A stretch of 64,000 nt of DNA from positions 290,445-354,444 of the forward strand of contig CAJHNH020008534.1 of the NCBI GenBank assembly GCA_905116865.2, written 5' to 3'. A program made the position numbers and the translations under genes. Positions 12,340 through 23,661 of this stretch are shown piece after piece. The notes under the pieces are model-generated. The model ran no database searches. It worked only from the letters and a program-made list of their open reading frames with translations, and was not told the DNA's origin. This DNA comes from Candidula unifasciata. Taxonomy: Eukaryota > Mollusca > Gastropoda > Stylommatophora > Geomitridae. The first letter of the stretch is position 1. The number at the start of each line of letters is the position of its first letter.

Positions 12340-13130
12340 TTGAAGATAGGAATGGGGTATTGGATTTCGCTGATACTGTTTGTCATGGCTGTGCAGGTCA
12401 TTGTGAGTGCGGCATTCAGCTACGGCCAGGACTCTAATGTTGGGGATTACAAAATGCGGCCACTTAAGGTCTTTATAAATGACGCAACAATCACATCACG
12501 GCGTTAAAGCATGATGTATACTCGAGAGGCTTGAAGTCATGATCAAGTGGTGCAGAATAAGTTCAAGATTCAAAAGAAAAGGAGTTTGTCGATCCAGGAA
12601 GGTAAGCGGTTGCGATCAACTTCGAGGTGACAGTTCTGGACGACCAGTTTAAGAGTCTTGGTAGGGTTTAAGATTCTATGTTGTCAGATATGAAGAGAAT
12701 ACATCTCTATCCTCTTCCTGTCTAAAATGTAAGCATGATCTCCGCTAATGACATGAAAAGGAAGAAATTGACGGGAAACTCACAACACCTGACCGACGTG
12801 GTTCTGTATGGTAAAAGGATAAAGCTAGTAATGTCCTTCAAGTCTGTCATCGATGAGTTCAAAGTCGACAAAAACAAGACTCGTGATTATGTTAAGTGAA
12901 CTATAAGTGAAACCCAGCCAGCGCTAAAAACGGTGTGGAAATGAAAGGTGTAGAGTGAACTTAGTTCTACCTAAGAATATCTTAAGTTGAAGGAAGTCCT
13001 GATGTTCTCTCAGACCAACTGAAGGTCCACTAGTGATAGTCGAAAGCGTCAGCCAGGAAACACAGGGACGTTGTGATTCAGCAGAGGATAAACCTGCGGG
13101 TCTGTGGCAGTCTTATCTTGGTGATTCATA
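12340..13130 (+). pseudogene. F-M-D-D type LINE reverse transcriptase fragment (group B)
   Basis: Plus-strand blocks ILFVMAVQVIVSAAF, YGQDSNVGDYKMRPL and VFINDATITSR (12365-12500) match the RT palm of the copies at 52924-53151 and 44713-44916. There the catalytic box reads FxDDTTII; here the second Asp has become Ala (INDA). Downstream, 12540-12720 keeps KWCRISSRFK and SLGRV-type sequence, and 12840-13110 keeps ALKTVWK-like and SRKRQ-like remnants of the C-terminal region. Many stops and shifts. It starts abruptly at 12340, next to an oppositely oriented group A copy. Confidence 0.75.
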
Positions 13131-13815
13131 CATTTTGAATGAACGGGAAGACAACAGGGTAGAAGCAGTAGTGTTATGTGATGGTGTGGAGTGGAGTGGA
13201 GTGTGATGTTGTATGCTAAACATGGTGAAATCAGTTGGAGCCATAATTAGATAAATACCTCTAAACACAGTGAGGGGTATTAGTGTTCAGTATTAGTTTC
13301 TTGTTAATTCCTGATACAAGTTAAAAAAAATAATTGGCAGCGAGGGAATATGTATACGTTATAATGGGAAAATGGGTTTATCCCGAGCGAGTTCACATGG
13401 TTGGATGTATGATATTACTGGAAATGATGGTAGGCGGTGTATAAACTATGAGGAAGGCAAAGAGATAAATATCTGGATGGCCTGGCGAAACAGATGAGGC
13501 GGGACTACAACATTGAACTGATCCGGGATTCTGGTGATCGTGTGAGATAGCGGCGTGGATGAATAGTGTCATACTTTACTAGAACAGGTAGATCCAGTTA
13601 TACGGCTTAACTGGGGTTACGAGCCAAGGTGCGAAAAAGGCACTATTACAATTTGGCGGCGCAGGTGAGAACATCTGCCAATTACTGCCTTTTTTATACC
13701 ACTATGTAGGCAGGGCAGTCTGAGCCTGACGATTTACGGGCACATGGCTAGTGCTGTCGCCACGACTGTGCAGCTGAGGATTTTATTTTGTTTTTATTTT
13801 ATTTTAAATAAATAC
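13131..13815. other. Intergenic, nothing recognised
   Basis: No transposon motif or splice-bounded frame seen. A GGAGT-rich stretch lies near 13180-13210, and an AT-rich tail (13781-13812) belongs to the adjacent retroposon. Confidence 0.5.
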
Positions 13816-13893
13816 ACAGCCTTACCGAGAATTCGAACCCCGGTCTCCCACTTGACAGCCCAGCGTTCTAACCGTTTAGCCAACCGCTCCTCA
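13816..13893 (-). repeat. tRNA-Asp-like retroposon (pseudo-tRNA or SINE head)
   Basis: The minus strand contains an A-box-like TGGCTAAACGGTTAGAACGC and a perfect B box GGGTTCGAATT. The segment around CTGTCA and GGGAGACCGGGGTTCGA closely resembles metazoan tRNA-Asp(GTC), including the anticodon position. The acceptor stem does not pair and the anticodon stem is imperfect, so it is not a working tRNA. On the minus strand it is followed by an (AAATA)n-like A-rich tail at 13781-13812, which points to retroposition. Confidence 0.6.
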
Positions 13894-13919
13894 AGAGAGC
13901 ATCGACCGGCTTGTGAGTA

Positions 13920-14440
13920 ACCAGCACGACATGAAGAACAGACCTCGCTCTGCTGACTAAGATTTTCAACAGAATAGTACTACAATGTTTCCTGCGATAA
14001 CGGCGTTTAAATAAAGGGTATGTCTGATCAACCAATCTGTCCAAAATGTAAAATTGGCTCTTGAAACCTGGCCGACTGTTCCGTCAGCTCTGTGGTTATA
14101 CACAATCCTAAATGTCGCCCAAATCCCAACCATCAATGGTAATAAGGAACGTTGCGCTGAATGTTTGCTTGCAGCAAGGTGGGAAAGGAACGCGCTACCC
14201 TGACGCAAGGGTCCAGTCTTAGAGGGTAGGGGTGACTAGTTCGCACGCATTAGCGGCGTTCGTCATAAACCAAATGTCTGTATCGATAAACATATCTCAC
14301 TGTGTCGGAAAGGATGTGAAACCTGAGCAGGAGAGACCTGAGACCCGAAAGTCATAACCTGACCTAGCCCGGCCCCAGAGAGTGTTGGGAAGATAAGGGG
14401 CGCAAACAAATGCAGAAATGAGACTGCTTCTGATGTTCGG
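13920..14440. repeat. Unclassified dispersed repeat, copy 1
   Basis: Scattered colinear similarity to 19740-20290: a GTCTGATCAACC-like segment (about 14020), a GCAAGG...CTGACGCAAGGGTCCAGTCTTAGAG segment (about 14175-14225), and an AGACCTGAGACCCGAAAGTCATAACC segment (about 14330-14360), ending with GGGGCGCAAACAAATG. Order and spacing are kept in both copies. No coding potential or terminal repeats recognised. Confidence 0.55.
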
Positions 14441-14814
14441 AATAGTTATATTTTGTTAGCGCCCTAATGGAGAAGAATATTTTACATGCATCAAGACAAT
14501 CTGATACAAATATAGTTGTTATACCATTCTAAAGAAAACTTAAAATACCAGGAGAAGAATAACTGACCCAATTCTTCATAGTCTAGTAAAGTACAAAAAC
14601 AGATATAATCGAGGCTTTGAATTTCTCATAGCTTCCCCCAGCCTCCTTTTTTTTTTTCTTGATAACATTTTTGTTTTTCTAGTGGGATTCCTAAAGTTTA
14701 TTGATTACATCTCGAACGACATGCCAGCTGATTAGACAATTACATAATACCCAGCAAAATTCAGGTCCAGGTAAAAGCCAAAAGTTCAAGCGGACGATTA
14801 ACCGGGAAATTCCG

Positions 14815-14855
14815 CCGGAATTCACAGCCGGTGAACGAAGAAGAAGAAGAAGAAT
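14815..14855. repeat. (GAA)n tail preceded by an AGCCGGTGAACG motif
   Basis: A short motif CACAGCCGGTGAACG immediately precedes (GAA)6. The same motif occurs at 48049-48063, followed by an A-rich sequence. This looks like the 3' terminus of one retroelement family with a simple-repeat tail, but the body upstream was not recognised. Confidence 0.45.
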
Positions 14856-14959
14856 TTAGAAATATCTACTTGTATATCAGGTTGGAAAATCCAATGAAGA
14901 GTGGCAAGTGTTTTAATTAACCATCATTCAGAGTTGAATCTAGCATAATGACTACATAA

Positions 14960-15840
14960 ACTATTATTATCATCATTCCGTACCACTACGTGTCGTTGGG
15001 TCACCAATTTCTGTTGACTGTCTGATCAACTCTCTCCACCTTTGGCGGTCAATTGCGATGGACTTCATGTTTGCATGCCCGCGGCCTGTCCAGTCAGACA
15101 GGTTTTTAAGAGGCCGTTAGATCTTATTAGATGTCCATACCATTGCATTTTTCGACTTTCAACTGTAGTTAAAAGAGGTTCATAGTTGCCAATGTGCTGT
15201 ATAATTTTATTTCGAGCTTCCTCGTTTGTAATGTGGTCTCTGTATGATATGCCAATAATTTTTCTAAAACATCGCATTTCTAATGCTTGTATTTTTCTTT
15301 CAAGTTCGGCTGTTAAGGTCCACGTTTCACAGCCATTTGTAAATATACTAATAGCTAGTGCTCTGAGCAATAGAATCTTAGTCTTGCATAAAATGTTTTC
15401 AGAATTCAATAATGTTTTTTGCTTGGCAAGAGCTGATGTTGTACGGGCAATCGTAGACATAGTTTCTGGTCTTGACCCCAAGTCACTTAAAATTGATCCT
15501 AAATGTTTGAAATCAGTCACTTGTTCTAATTTGTGGCCTTTAACGCAGATTGGTAAAATTCTGCCAGCTAGATTATTTAGTCATTACTTTTATTTTTGTG
15601 TGCATTTATTTCCATGCCATACTTCGTTGATGTTTCGTCGACTAGTTCGTGTTCTTCTCCAGCCAACCCACCAATGCCATCTGCAAACCTTAAGTTTGTT
15701 ATATTTCGACCTCCGATACTCACTGTTCCATGATGTTTTTCTAGGGCATCAGTCATAATTATTCCAAAAAAAAAAAAAAAATGTTAAACAGTGTTGGAGA
15801 GAAAAGGCTTAGAGGAACCAGCTTCCTATTTGTCCGTTCA
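14960..15840 (-). pseudogene. RTE-like LINE (group D), 3' half
   Basis: The minus-strand frame 15520-15065 (151 codons) carries the RTE-type C-terminal blocks FKHLGSILSDLGSRPE, LLLRALAISIFTNGCETWTL, MRCFRKIIGISYRDHITNEE and KMQWYGHLIRSNGL. Upstream (15755-15600) another frame shows GTVSIGGRNITNLRFADG, the palm motif with FADG in place of FADD, then the AGEEHELVDE block. A 16 nt A/T run at 15766-15781 interrupts the LFNIF-type motif preceding it. So there are at least two frame breaks and a catalytic-box substitution. The 3' end near 14960 has no long tandem tail. Confidence 0.85.
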
Positions 15841-16844
15841 GCGTGACAGCGTTGCTGGTTGTGACATAGCTATGTTCTATATATAGTACGTATGAAGGTT
15901 TTAGAGGGTTTTATCCATGTTGTACTTTTTTCAGTGTCCCAGAGTGCTGCATGCCATCAACTTACTTAGGTGGTTTCTCAAATTTTTTAATGCCTAACGC
16001 CTAAATTTTAAATTTTCGCGCGATACATTTTCTACTCCAAGCAAATAATCATACCAACTAAAGGGCTCTTTAACAGAATCAAATATAAGGAGCACATGCT
16101 GATGTTTAAAAGACACTCGATAGGCAATACTGAATATGAATTAATTATTAAGATTTTGTGAGAACAGTGGTTAGTCATGATTTGTACCACACAAATACTA
16201 ACTAGTAAACATTTTTAATATTAATGATATAACTGAGTCAAACGGTGAAATCACAGATCCCGTTCGACCAATAACAACATTAAAAACAACTGACAATTTT
16301 ACACGTAAGAGACACCGATGTTCAATAGCTATTAAAGAACCTGTTTCTTGGATACTCACGTAGTGATGTTAAACGTGACGGTTATCCGAATATACATGCA
16401 ACTTTTAAATTCACTCAAATCTCCCAGCTGTAGCTGCGGTAGGCTGCTGGAGTTGTATATGATTTTATTCGAGGCGTAGCCATCAGTGTGGATAATTGGC
16501 TGCACAATATTTTTGATATCCATTTTAAAACATTCATCACAATAAAAATCTAACGAGAGGAAGAAAAACAAACAGGACGACAGCAGCTGCTTACTTCATT
16601 TTAAGTCAACAAATCTGCAACTGGCCACACTGGGGAATTCTTCTTCTTCTTCATTTTCTTTTTCTTCTTTTGTTCGACTGAAATAAATTATCTATACTGG
16701 GAAATAGATACCATATCTTGAAATCACAGCGGAGAAAGCGAAAAATTTGAAGCAACACGAGAATAGCATTTCCAAGAAATGCGAACATCCTGACAGTGTC
16801 TGTGTGGATGGTTAGACGATGATTAAGTACTATGTTTAACTAAC
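15841..16844. other. AT-rich intergenic, nothing recognised
   Basis: No transposon motif. A (TTC)n-like stretch lies at 16636-16675, which could be the minus-strand tail of a retroelement. The 71-codon frame at 16356-16571 resembles nothing I know. Confidence 0.5.
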
Positions 16845-16870
16845 ATATTAGTTAGTTAGTTAGTTAGTCT
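16845..16870. repeat. (TTAG)n tract, the 3' tail of the adjacent minus-strand LINE
   Basis: On the minus strand this is (CTAA)n directly after the last codon of the LINE at 16860-17790. It supplies the TAA stop codon. Confidence 0.85.
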
Positions 16871-17790
16871 TTCCTCTTGTGTCGAGTGCGGCACATAGGG
16901 CAGAGGTCATGACTCTCCATGCATGGCGGTTCGTTGCAATCTGTTGTAGGTCTTGAATGTTTGAGTGGCCCATGAGTGAGCCTTCCCTGATGATAGTTCT
17001 ACGTAGGGTTTCCCTTGGTCTTCCACGAGATCTTTTCCCCTGTGGTGTCCAAATGAGGGCTTGGTAAGGAAGTCTTGATTTATCCATTCTAAGGGCGTGG
17101 CCGACATAGTTCCAGCGGCGTTTTCGTATAAAATTAGACACATACTCTTGCCTGGATTCTTGCCTTATTTGTGTATTGGTTCGGAAATCTGACCATTTGA
17201 AATTTAGTATTCTAAGGCATTTATTTTCAAAACTGTCTAATTTTGTGTCTAGAGTTTTCGTTGATTTCCAGCTCTCGCATCCATAGGTTAGTACTGGAAT
17301 CTCACAAGAATTGAAGATTTTGAGTTTTGTGTGTTTGCTAAGTGTCTTTGATTTCCAGATGTTGGACAGTTTATTGAAGGCACTAGATGCCAGTGCTATT
17401 CTAAATGGAATTTCTGGTGCGGTATCTCCTGTAGATGACATCTTGTTCCCTAGATAAGTGAAACTGTTGACTTTTTCATGGCTGTTGTTCTTCAGCGTGA
17501 TATCAACTGAACTGTTGGTAAGGTCTAGAATTTTTGTTTTTGCGGTGTTAATTTGGAGCCCAATTTGTTCTGAGAAATTCTGGAGTCGGTTGATTTTTTC
17601 TTGGGCGTCTGTGTGTTCTGAACTCAGGAGTGCTATGTCGTCGGCGAAGTCTAGGTCTTCCAGAATTTTGTCAACCCATGTAATGCCTAAATTTGCGTTA
17701 TTTATGCACTTGTGCATGACCCAGTCGATTGCTATACCAAAAAGCATCGGCGATAGGACACAACCTTGCTTCACTCCTGTTTCCAACTAA
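16860..17790 (-). mobile_element. LINE, 5'-truncated but open RT C-terminal half (group D)
   Basis: A minus-strand frame of 308 codons with no stop, the longest intact LINE frame here after the Jockey copy. It begins inside RT motif 4 (GVKQGCVLSP, residues 4-13), has the catalytic box FADD at residues 47-50, and then the thumb block KVNSFTYLGNKMSSTGD. The C-terminal signature follows: VLTYGCESWKSTK, WNYVGHALRMDK, and WTPQGKRSRGRPRETLRR. The stop lies in the (CTAA)n tail, so there is no 3' UTR. The 5' end at about 17790 passes abruptly into unrelated DNA, as expected from incomplete target-primed reverse transcription. Absence of lesions suggests a fairly recent insertion. It cannot act alone because the fingers and endonuclease are missing. 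Confidence 0.88.
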
Positions 17791-17965
17791 AATATAGCCA
17801 GAGTTATAATGCCCAATTTACGTTGTTTTACTTGGTATGGCTCAACCAGTTCTATGTTTTGCTCTTACATCTGAGTGCCAGTCAGATTCTTTTAAACAAT
17901 ACATGCTATGACATAAACAAATTTGTTGTTTAGATGGATCAAGAGAGAAACAGGTATACTAACAT

Positions 17966-18310
<345 letters not shown>

Positions 18311-18737
18311 TGACAGATAAATAGTTTGGTGGGTCGGTGTATAGACTGATTCAGACAACGCTTACTTTTTCAGCGCCTTTATTCATAATATATGTACCCA
18401 TCCGTGTTGGCACGCTGTTTGTGTTATCAAAAAACATCCATTGAACTATATACACTTGAAAGGTTTTCTGAAAATTAAAAACATGGCATATAAGGCTAAT
18501 TTTTTTACAGTCGTCTGTTTTTTGTGTGTGTGTCTGCTATGTATGTTTTCACTTTGTATTTTATTTAACATCTGAAAGCATTGAGCAATCTAGCCCTGAA
18601 GAAGATGTGAATGTTTTAAAAAAGAGCAGTAGGACAGCATCAGTACGGCAGGACTGCATTCACAGTTACTTGTCCCACTTCCAAAACCATGCATTCAAAG
18701 CTTAGTGGATTTAGAATCATCACTTTACAAAATAGAT
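18311..18737. other. Intergenic, nothing recognised
   Basis: AT-rich with a short GT tract near 18524. No gene or repeat identified. Confidence 0.5.
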
Positions 18738-19400
18738 GTGGGAAGGTCTTGGTGACGATGGTCACCGTCAAGCTGCAAGCATTTTTAGAAAGGGGGAACT
18801 ACGAGCCATGAAAAGATACCTGGTTAAATGCAGCCACTTTTTAACTTTGACCTTTGTGAAGGATCCAGAGCAGCCAGGAAAAGAAGGCGACAGCGCTTGA
18901 TCTCGAAGATGAGTATAATAGAGTAAGATACGACATTTTGATGACCGCACTGATTAAGAAGGGGGTCAGTATCTGGTTGGTATATTGGATAACATCTGTC
19001 CTGTATTCTTGTCAGGTTGCTCTCCGTCTGGGTTCATAGACCTCAAAAACACGTATTATAGCCCCAGGACAGCATAGGGATCTGAAATCTTACCTGGCTC
19101 TTTATAGTGGAAATGAACAAGGTTGCAAGCCTGGAAGCAGCAGGAGTTGAAAGGATACTGGCTTTTGCAGAGGCAAATCGGCAGGGGAGAGATGGGGAAC
19201 AAACATCACAGGGCTTCAGTGATGGACTGATGTAAAGAAATAAGGGTTGTCGTCCACCCAAAAATTGCGTCTGTTTTGTGGTGTTCTCTAGACAACAGGT
19301 TTGTTTGAGCTGTGAGGGTGAACCGATCCTGAAAACACGGCTAAGGTCAGAAATGTTGCTGCACTCCTCGACAGCTCGTTAGCATACATTGATTAGGCTA
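18738..19400 (+). pseudogene. Group A retrotransposon RT fragment
   Basis: Plus-strand DNA parallels 1-640: a GKVLVTMVTVKLQAFLE-like block (18740-18795), a TALDLEDE-like block near 18895-18910, then the palm. At the catalytic position (about 19155-19180) the text reads ILAFAEANRQG where the family has an FADD box, because a deletion removed both Asp residues. The frame is broken repeatedly. RNase H is absent; the copy runs into the unclassified repeat starting at about 19410. Confidence 0.75.
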
Positions 19401-19409
19401 AGCGTTCTG

Positions 19410-20310
19410 TATAAATCGAGGACTGAGGAGCGGAACCTGTACAAGCACGAAAAGTACAGTCATCTGGTAGCACGTCGGAGGTATAAGGAAGGTTAGGCTG
19501 GTCGCTTCATTGCGTTCGAGGAAGGAGCAACGTGGTTGTGGCTTAATCAACATACGATATCACGAGGTAGCTGAGATGCGAAGCAAAGTGCGGAAACAAA
19601 CACTGAAGCGAGTCGGCGAGGCTGCTGAGAAAGCCTCGTTTTGGCTATAGAGTAGCTGGAGCGAGGTGGGGGATAAATTTCGGTAGGCTGGCTCGGTTTC
19701 CTTGTGGACAAGAACTCCCAAGTCTCTCAAGTGGGTTTCATCAACGTCTATATAAATCCCTGTCCGAAATAATGTCTGTCCGATCAACGTTCGTCCAGTG
19801 AATCCATCGTACAATAGTCAACTTGGCTAGTGCAAGTGAATGACCAGTCTGCGATATTTGGCTTATATAGTAGGGAAATGCCACTGGTGAATGGAAGTCC
19901 GCACAGTTAATTGCTGTAGCAAGGCAGGCATAGAGGGCTCCAAACTGACGCAGGAGCCCAGGCCTAGAGTTGGCTTGTGCTAATGCTTAGCCGTGAACGG
20001 GGCTCAAAAGACTATATCCGGCCTTTGGCATCACAGTGAGCTTTTGGTGATTCAGTGACGAGGGAGCTGGCAGCTGTGAATAGACAACGCCCTCTTCACA
20101 GACCTGGCGCCTTTCAGGGCAGGCAGGCTAGTTGGCTCGAACGTGTAGTAGAGTTCACTCTGCCAATTGCACTAACCAAGTCTCGCTTTGTCCACCAAGC
20201 ACCGCGTGAGAGTCTGAGGCTCGGGAGTCATGACCATGGTTGGTCCGACTTAAAGATTGAATAGGGTATAAGCGGGCCGAAACAAATGTTAAAGGAGGAC
20301 CACCACTGAT
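19410..20310. repeat. Unclassified dispersed repeat, copy 2
   Basis: Shares three colinear blocks with 13920-14440 (see that entry), at about 19740-19830, 19915-19975 and 20215-20290. It extends further to the left than copy 1. GC content is higher than the surroundings. The frames at 19560-19814(-) and 20055-20264(+) resemble no known protein. Could be a non-autonomous DNA transposon or an LTR remnant; I cannot decide. Confidence 0.5.
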
Positions 20311-20619
20311 GATTGGTAGCCTCCTGTTGTATATGCTCCCACCATAAAGTACTTACCAGCTACACAATCATGAGAGAGCGACATGATGGTTTTTGGCATA
20401 TTTTGAACAAATGATGACACAGGGCGTATATTAGAGGAACGGGATGAAGTATACAAACCTTATTTTGAATTCAATTACCTTTAACACAGTTTGTGGGAGC
20501 TTACACAGATCTTCCCTAAGCTGAACCTTGGAATGTTATGGTATAAAAGATTAAAAATGATACACATTATCAAAGCAAGTTTTTAGGGCTTAGAGTGTGC
20601 AGTACGTTCAAGTTTACTG

Positions 20620-20880
20620 TCAAAATTGAAGTGAAACCGTGATGTATTGTATCGCCCTTGTTATTTTGTATAAGTCTCGACTGGATGATGGAGACACGTT
20701 TAGTTTAGAAATTCACAATTGAAGTTTTTTGGTTTTGCAAACGATATTTTTTGACTAGGTAACAACTGCGATGACATAGAGAGAAAAATAACTGAAGTAA
20801 CAAATCAATTTACGCATTGCGGTAGCAATGTTGATTGCCAAGGAAACAAGGTAAGAGATTGTGATACGCGTTGGTAAGGT
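20620..20880 (+). pseudogene. LINE RT palm fragment (group D)
   Basis: The plus strand encodes CIVSPLLFCISLDWMM (about 20645-20695) and, after a frame change, FFGFANDIF (about 20730-20760), then ERKITEVTNQFT (about 20780-20820). These match the Q-G-C-x-x-S-P-L-L-F, FADD and following helix of group D LINEs such as 40020-40740, with FAND in place of FADD. About 80 codons remain. Confidence 0.6.
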
Positions 20881-22330
20881 AACTTGTTTTTTAAAACTGA
20901 GGAAAAGGGCCCTCGACTTTACATATTACAACAGGGAGAGATTGGTTTGCTACCACACACTCGCTGGCCGTCGAAATACGTTTCGTGTTCAACATGTTTA
21001 ACTTCTTCTAGTAAGGCAGGCTCTGGACACGATCCTTCTTTAGAAGCCAGTTTGTAGTATCATGACAGCCTTCGGTGGCGGCATACCGGCTTCTCGAGTA
21101 GGTTTCAGACAGTGGGCGTAGGTAGTGAACACGTCCAGAGGAACAAGTTTAGGGCGAAATCTCTCTCTGCATCACTATCCCAGCTCGATATCTGATCCGT
21201 CTAATTGTGTACGTCTGGAGGTAAAAAAAAAGGAGGGCGAAGGAGGTTGTAAGTAGGTAATATAGTGAGGATAGTTTCAGCATTGTAGTATCTGCCTCTG
21301 AAGGCCCCATGCAGGATACAAAACGAATCCACTCTTCTCCTCTCCACTCCCTTTAGTTTGTTCTGGAGAAGTTTATCTGACTTTTAAAAATAGAAAACTA
21401 TGAGTATAAGCAAACTGAATGTTCAAACATAATCAGGACCCCATATAACTCATGGAACCGTGACTTACTGAAATATATTCCGAGGGAGGTGTAAGTTCCC
21501 AGTCCAAACAAACAGTTTTATCTTTACATGCATAGTATGTTGGCATTGGTTTACGTGTGAAGTCTGAAACATATAGGTTGTATTTACACATTGCTTGCAT
21601 ACTGACTACTTGAAAATATACATACACACATGTGACCAAAACTGGGTACACTTTTTGTAACCTGAGAGGAATAGACAGTCAGCTGTAAAGATCATGATCA
21701 CTGTATTTGAAACTCGCCATTCTCGTAGGAGTCATACATTTCGGAGCTAGAGTATTTCCGTTGTCACAGTTATATCCCCTACCCTCGATTTATCTTTACT
21801 AGTAATGCTTTTGAAGTTGTGATGCTGTAAAATTGGGGCTAAAATGTCTAGCAAATTACTAAATTATAATCTCGCAACTCAACTTACATCACGTATTTCT
21901 CAAACCAGGTGGTAGAGGCACTGTGTCTCATATTTATGATTGCCAACTGGCTGCTAGTGCTTTTTGGTACTGTTCTGCATGGATCTACCTAAATTGTCTG
22001 TTTTATCTGTGGTTCAACCTCTCATCTTGTGTCTCCCTTCCATAACCTAGTCTATGGGAGACCATATGACTAGCCCCTTTTTTTCTCTCAACTACTGGTG
22101 GTTGCTCAAGTGGCTTCCTAGTCTCTATTTATACAGGAGTTTAGCGTGTAGAGAATGTTGTCTCCCTACCATGGGTGCCCGCAGAAAATTTTTTAAGAGA
22201 GGAAAAAGGGGGGGGGGTGGCAAAATGTTTTTAGTAATGTTTTACTGTAGTTTTAATTTACTGTAGCGTATTTGTATGGTGAACGAACAGACAGGACACT
22301 GTAGTAATGAAGGGCATACTGTAGCAACAC
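20881..22330. other. Intergenic, nothing recognised
   Basis: No motif-bearing frame. An A run precedes GGAGGGCGAAGG near 21223, and a 10 nt G run lies at 22208-22217. No splice-bounded exon was convincing. Confidence 0.5.
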
Positions 22331-23370
22331 ATTTTTTATTAACACAATATATGTATATAAACAAATTTTACAACATAAATTTAAAATAAAATACATTCTT
22401 TAAACAAGATCTGGAGTCGTCTGTTATAGCTACCAAACATATCTACAATTTTGTCCATAAAATCTTTTTGGTTGCAGTTCACTTTGTCTCTGTGTACGCT
22501 TAACATACGTCGTGTATGTTTTTTCGTAGTACAATTTTGATAGATGTGAAAGCTTTGTTTTGTCAGTCAGTTTTTAGTTAAGTTGTTTTCTTTTTTGTGC
22601 ACTGGGTTGTTCATGCGTTTAAATTTGTCTGTTAGATTAATCACTTTTTCTTCCCTTTGATGGCTCTAGCTCTGGAGGCCACAAGCTGCCTCCAGCTCAT
22701 TGGCTGGTCTGCTTCACATACCTCCAGTAATGATTCTGAGAGCAGTGTTCTGTATTTTATCCACTTTGTAAATATTTGATTTGGCTGCAGTGGAGTATGC
22801 TCCCATGCCATACTCCAGTTTTGGTCGCACGTATCCTTCTAGAACAGTATTGGCATCTGCACCCCAGCTTGTTCCATTAAGATTCTTTATAAGTCTGAGC
22901 CGCAAGATAGCTTTTCTTTGGGTGTCTTTAATGTGGGGCACTAGATTAGTCTTTTGTCGAATTTTACTCTCAAATAAGTTTTTCTTCTTCTATATTTGGA
23001 AGGATGACGTTTTCTAGGTACAGATCAACTTGTTCTAGCTTTGTGGAAAGAGAGAAGTTGGTCTGGTTTATTGTGATCCCTCAAGAGTCTGTCCGTTTTT
23101 TTTTTTTAGCTCATTTATAGCTTCCTGCATTATTTTTTTTAGTAGTTCCTATATGTTTAGCCTAGGTCCACATGGTTAGGTCATCTGCATGTAGGGCCTT
23201 GTGAACGTGAGATGTGAACTGGAGGTCATTGATGAAAATAATAAACAGGGTAGGAGGTTTAACACATCCATGGGAAATACATTCTTGTATTCTGACCAGC
23301 TTGCTGTTGTGTTCGTTCAGTCTGACTCTCGCGTAGCGTCTGTAAAGAAAGTCTCGAATTCGGGCAAACG

Positions 23371-23381
23371 TATGTCATTTT
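23371..23381 (+). repeat. Target-site duplication, left (11 bp)
   Basis: TATGTCATTTT, identical to 23651-23661, bracketing the SINE. Confidence 0.9.
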
Positions 23382-23650
23382 GGGAGTCGCCGTGGCCGAG
23401 CGGCTAGACGCTCGTCGCGGATCAGAAGGTCGTGGGTTCGCTCCCTGGCAGAGCCGGACTTTTTTCAAAAATGACCTTGGCTCCCAGGTCGACCCAGCCT
23501 TTAGTGGGTACCGGGTGCAGTCCCGTGAAAGTAAAGGCGGCCGGCGTGATGCTGACCACATCACCAATCTTGTGCCGATTGGTCTATAAAAATAAAGGCC
23601 TAGCCCTATATGCCTAAAGGCGTGGAAAAGGGTCCTTTACTTTTTACTTA
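23382..23650 (+). mobile_element. Complete tRNA-derived SINE inserted in a LINE
   Basis: 269 bp between perfect 11 bp duplications. The head has an A box TGGCCGAGCGGCTAGACG (about 23393-23410) and a B box GGGTTCGCTCCC (about 23433-23445), the internal RNA polymerase III promoter of a tRNA-like sequence of the Leu/Ser type. After a T-rich spacer, a central body contains GTGAAAGTAAAGGCGGCCGG and a GCTGACCACATCACC block; from memory this resembles a conserved core shared by many molluscan SINEs. The 3' end is CTTTACTTTTTACTTA. SINEs need a partner LINE for mobility; which one cannot be said. A truncated second copy is at 10138-10243. Confidence 0.9.
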
Positions 23651-23661
23651 TATGTCATTTT
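23651..23661 (+). repeat. Target-site duplication, right (11 bp)
   Basis: Identical to 23371-23381. Joining across the SINE restores continuous Jockey RT similarity. Confidence 0.9.

Noticed and set aside
13816..13893. Functional tRNA-Asp gene
   Set aside because: The acceptor stem does not pair and the anticodon stem is imperfect; the A-rich tail indicates a retroposon.
15186..15758. 190-codon plus-strand frame
   Set aside because: It is antisense to an RTE-like LINE whose minus-strand motifs are clear.
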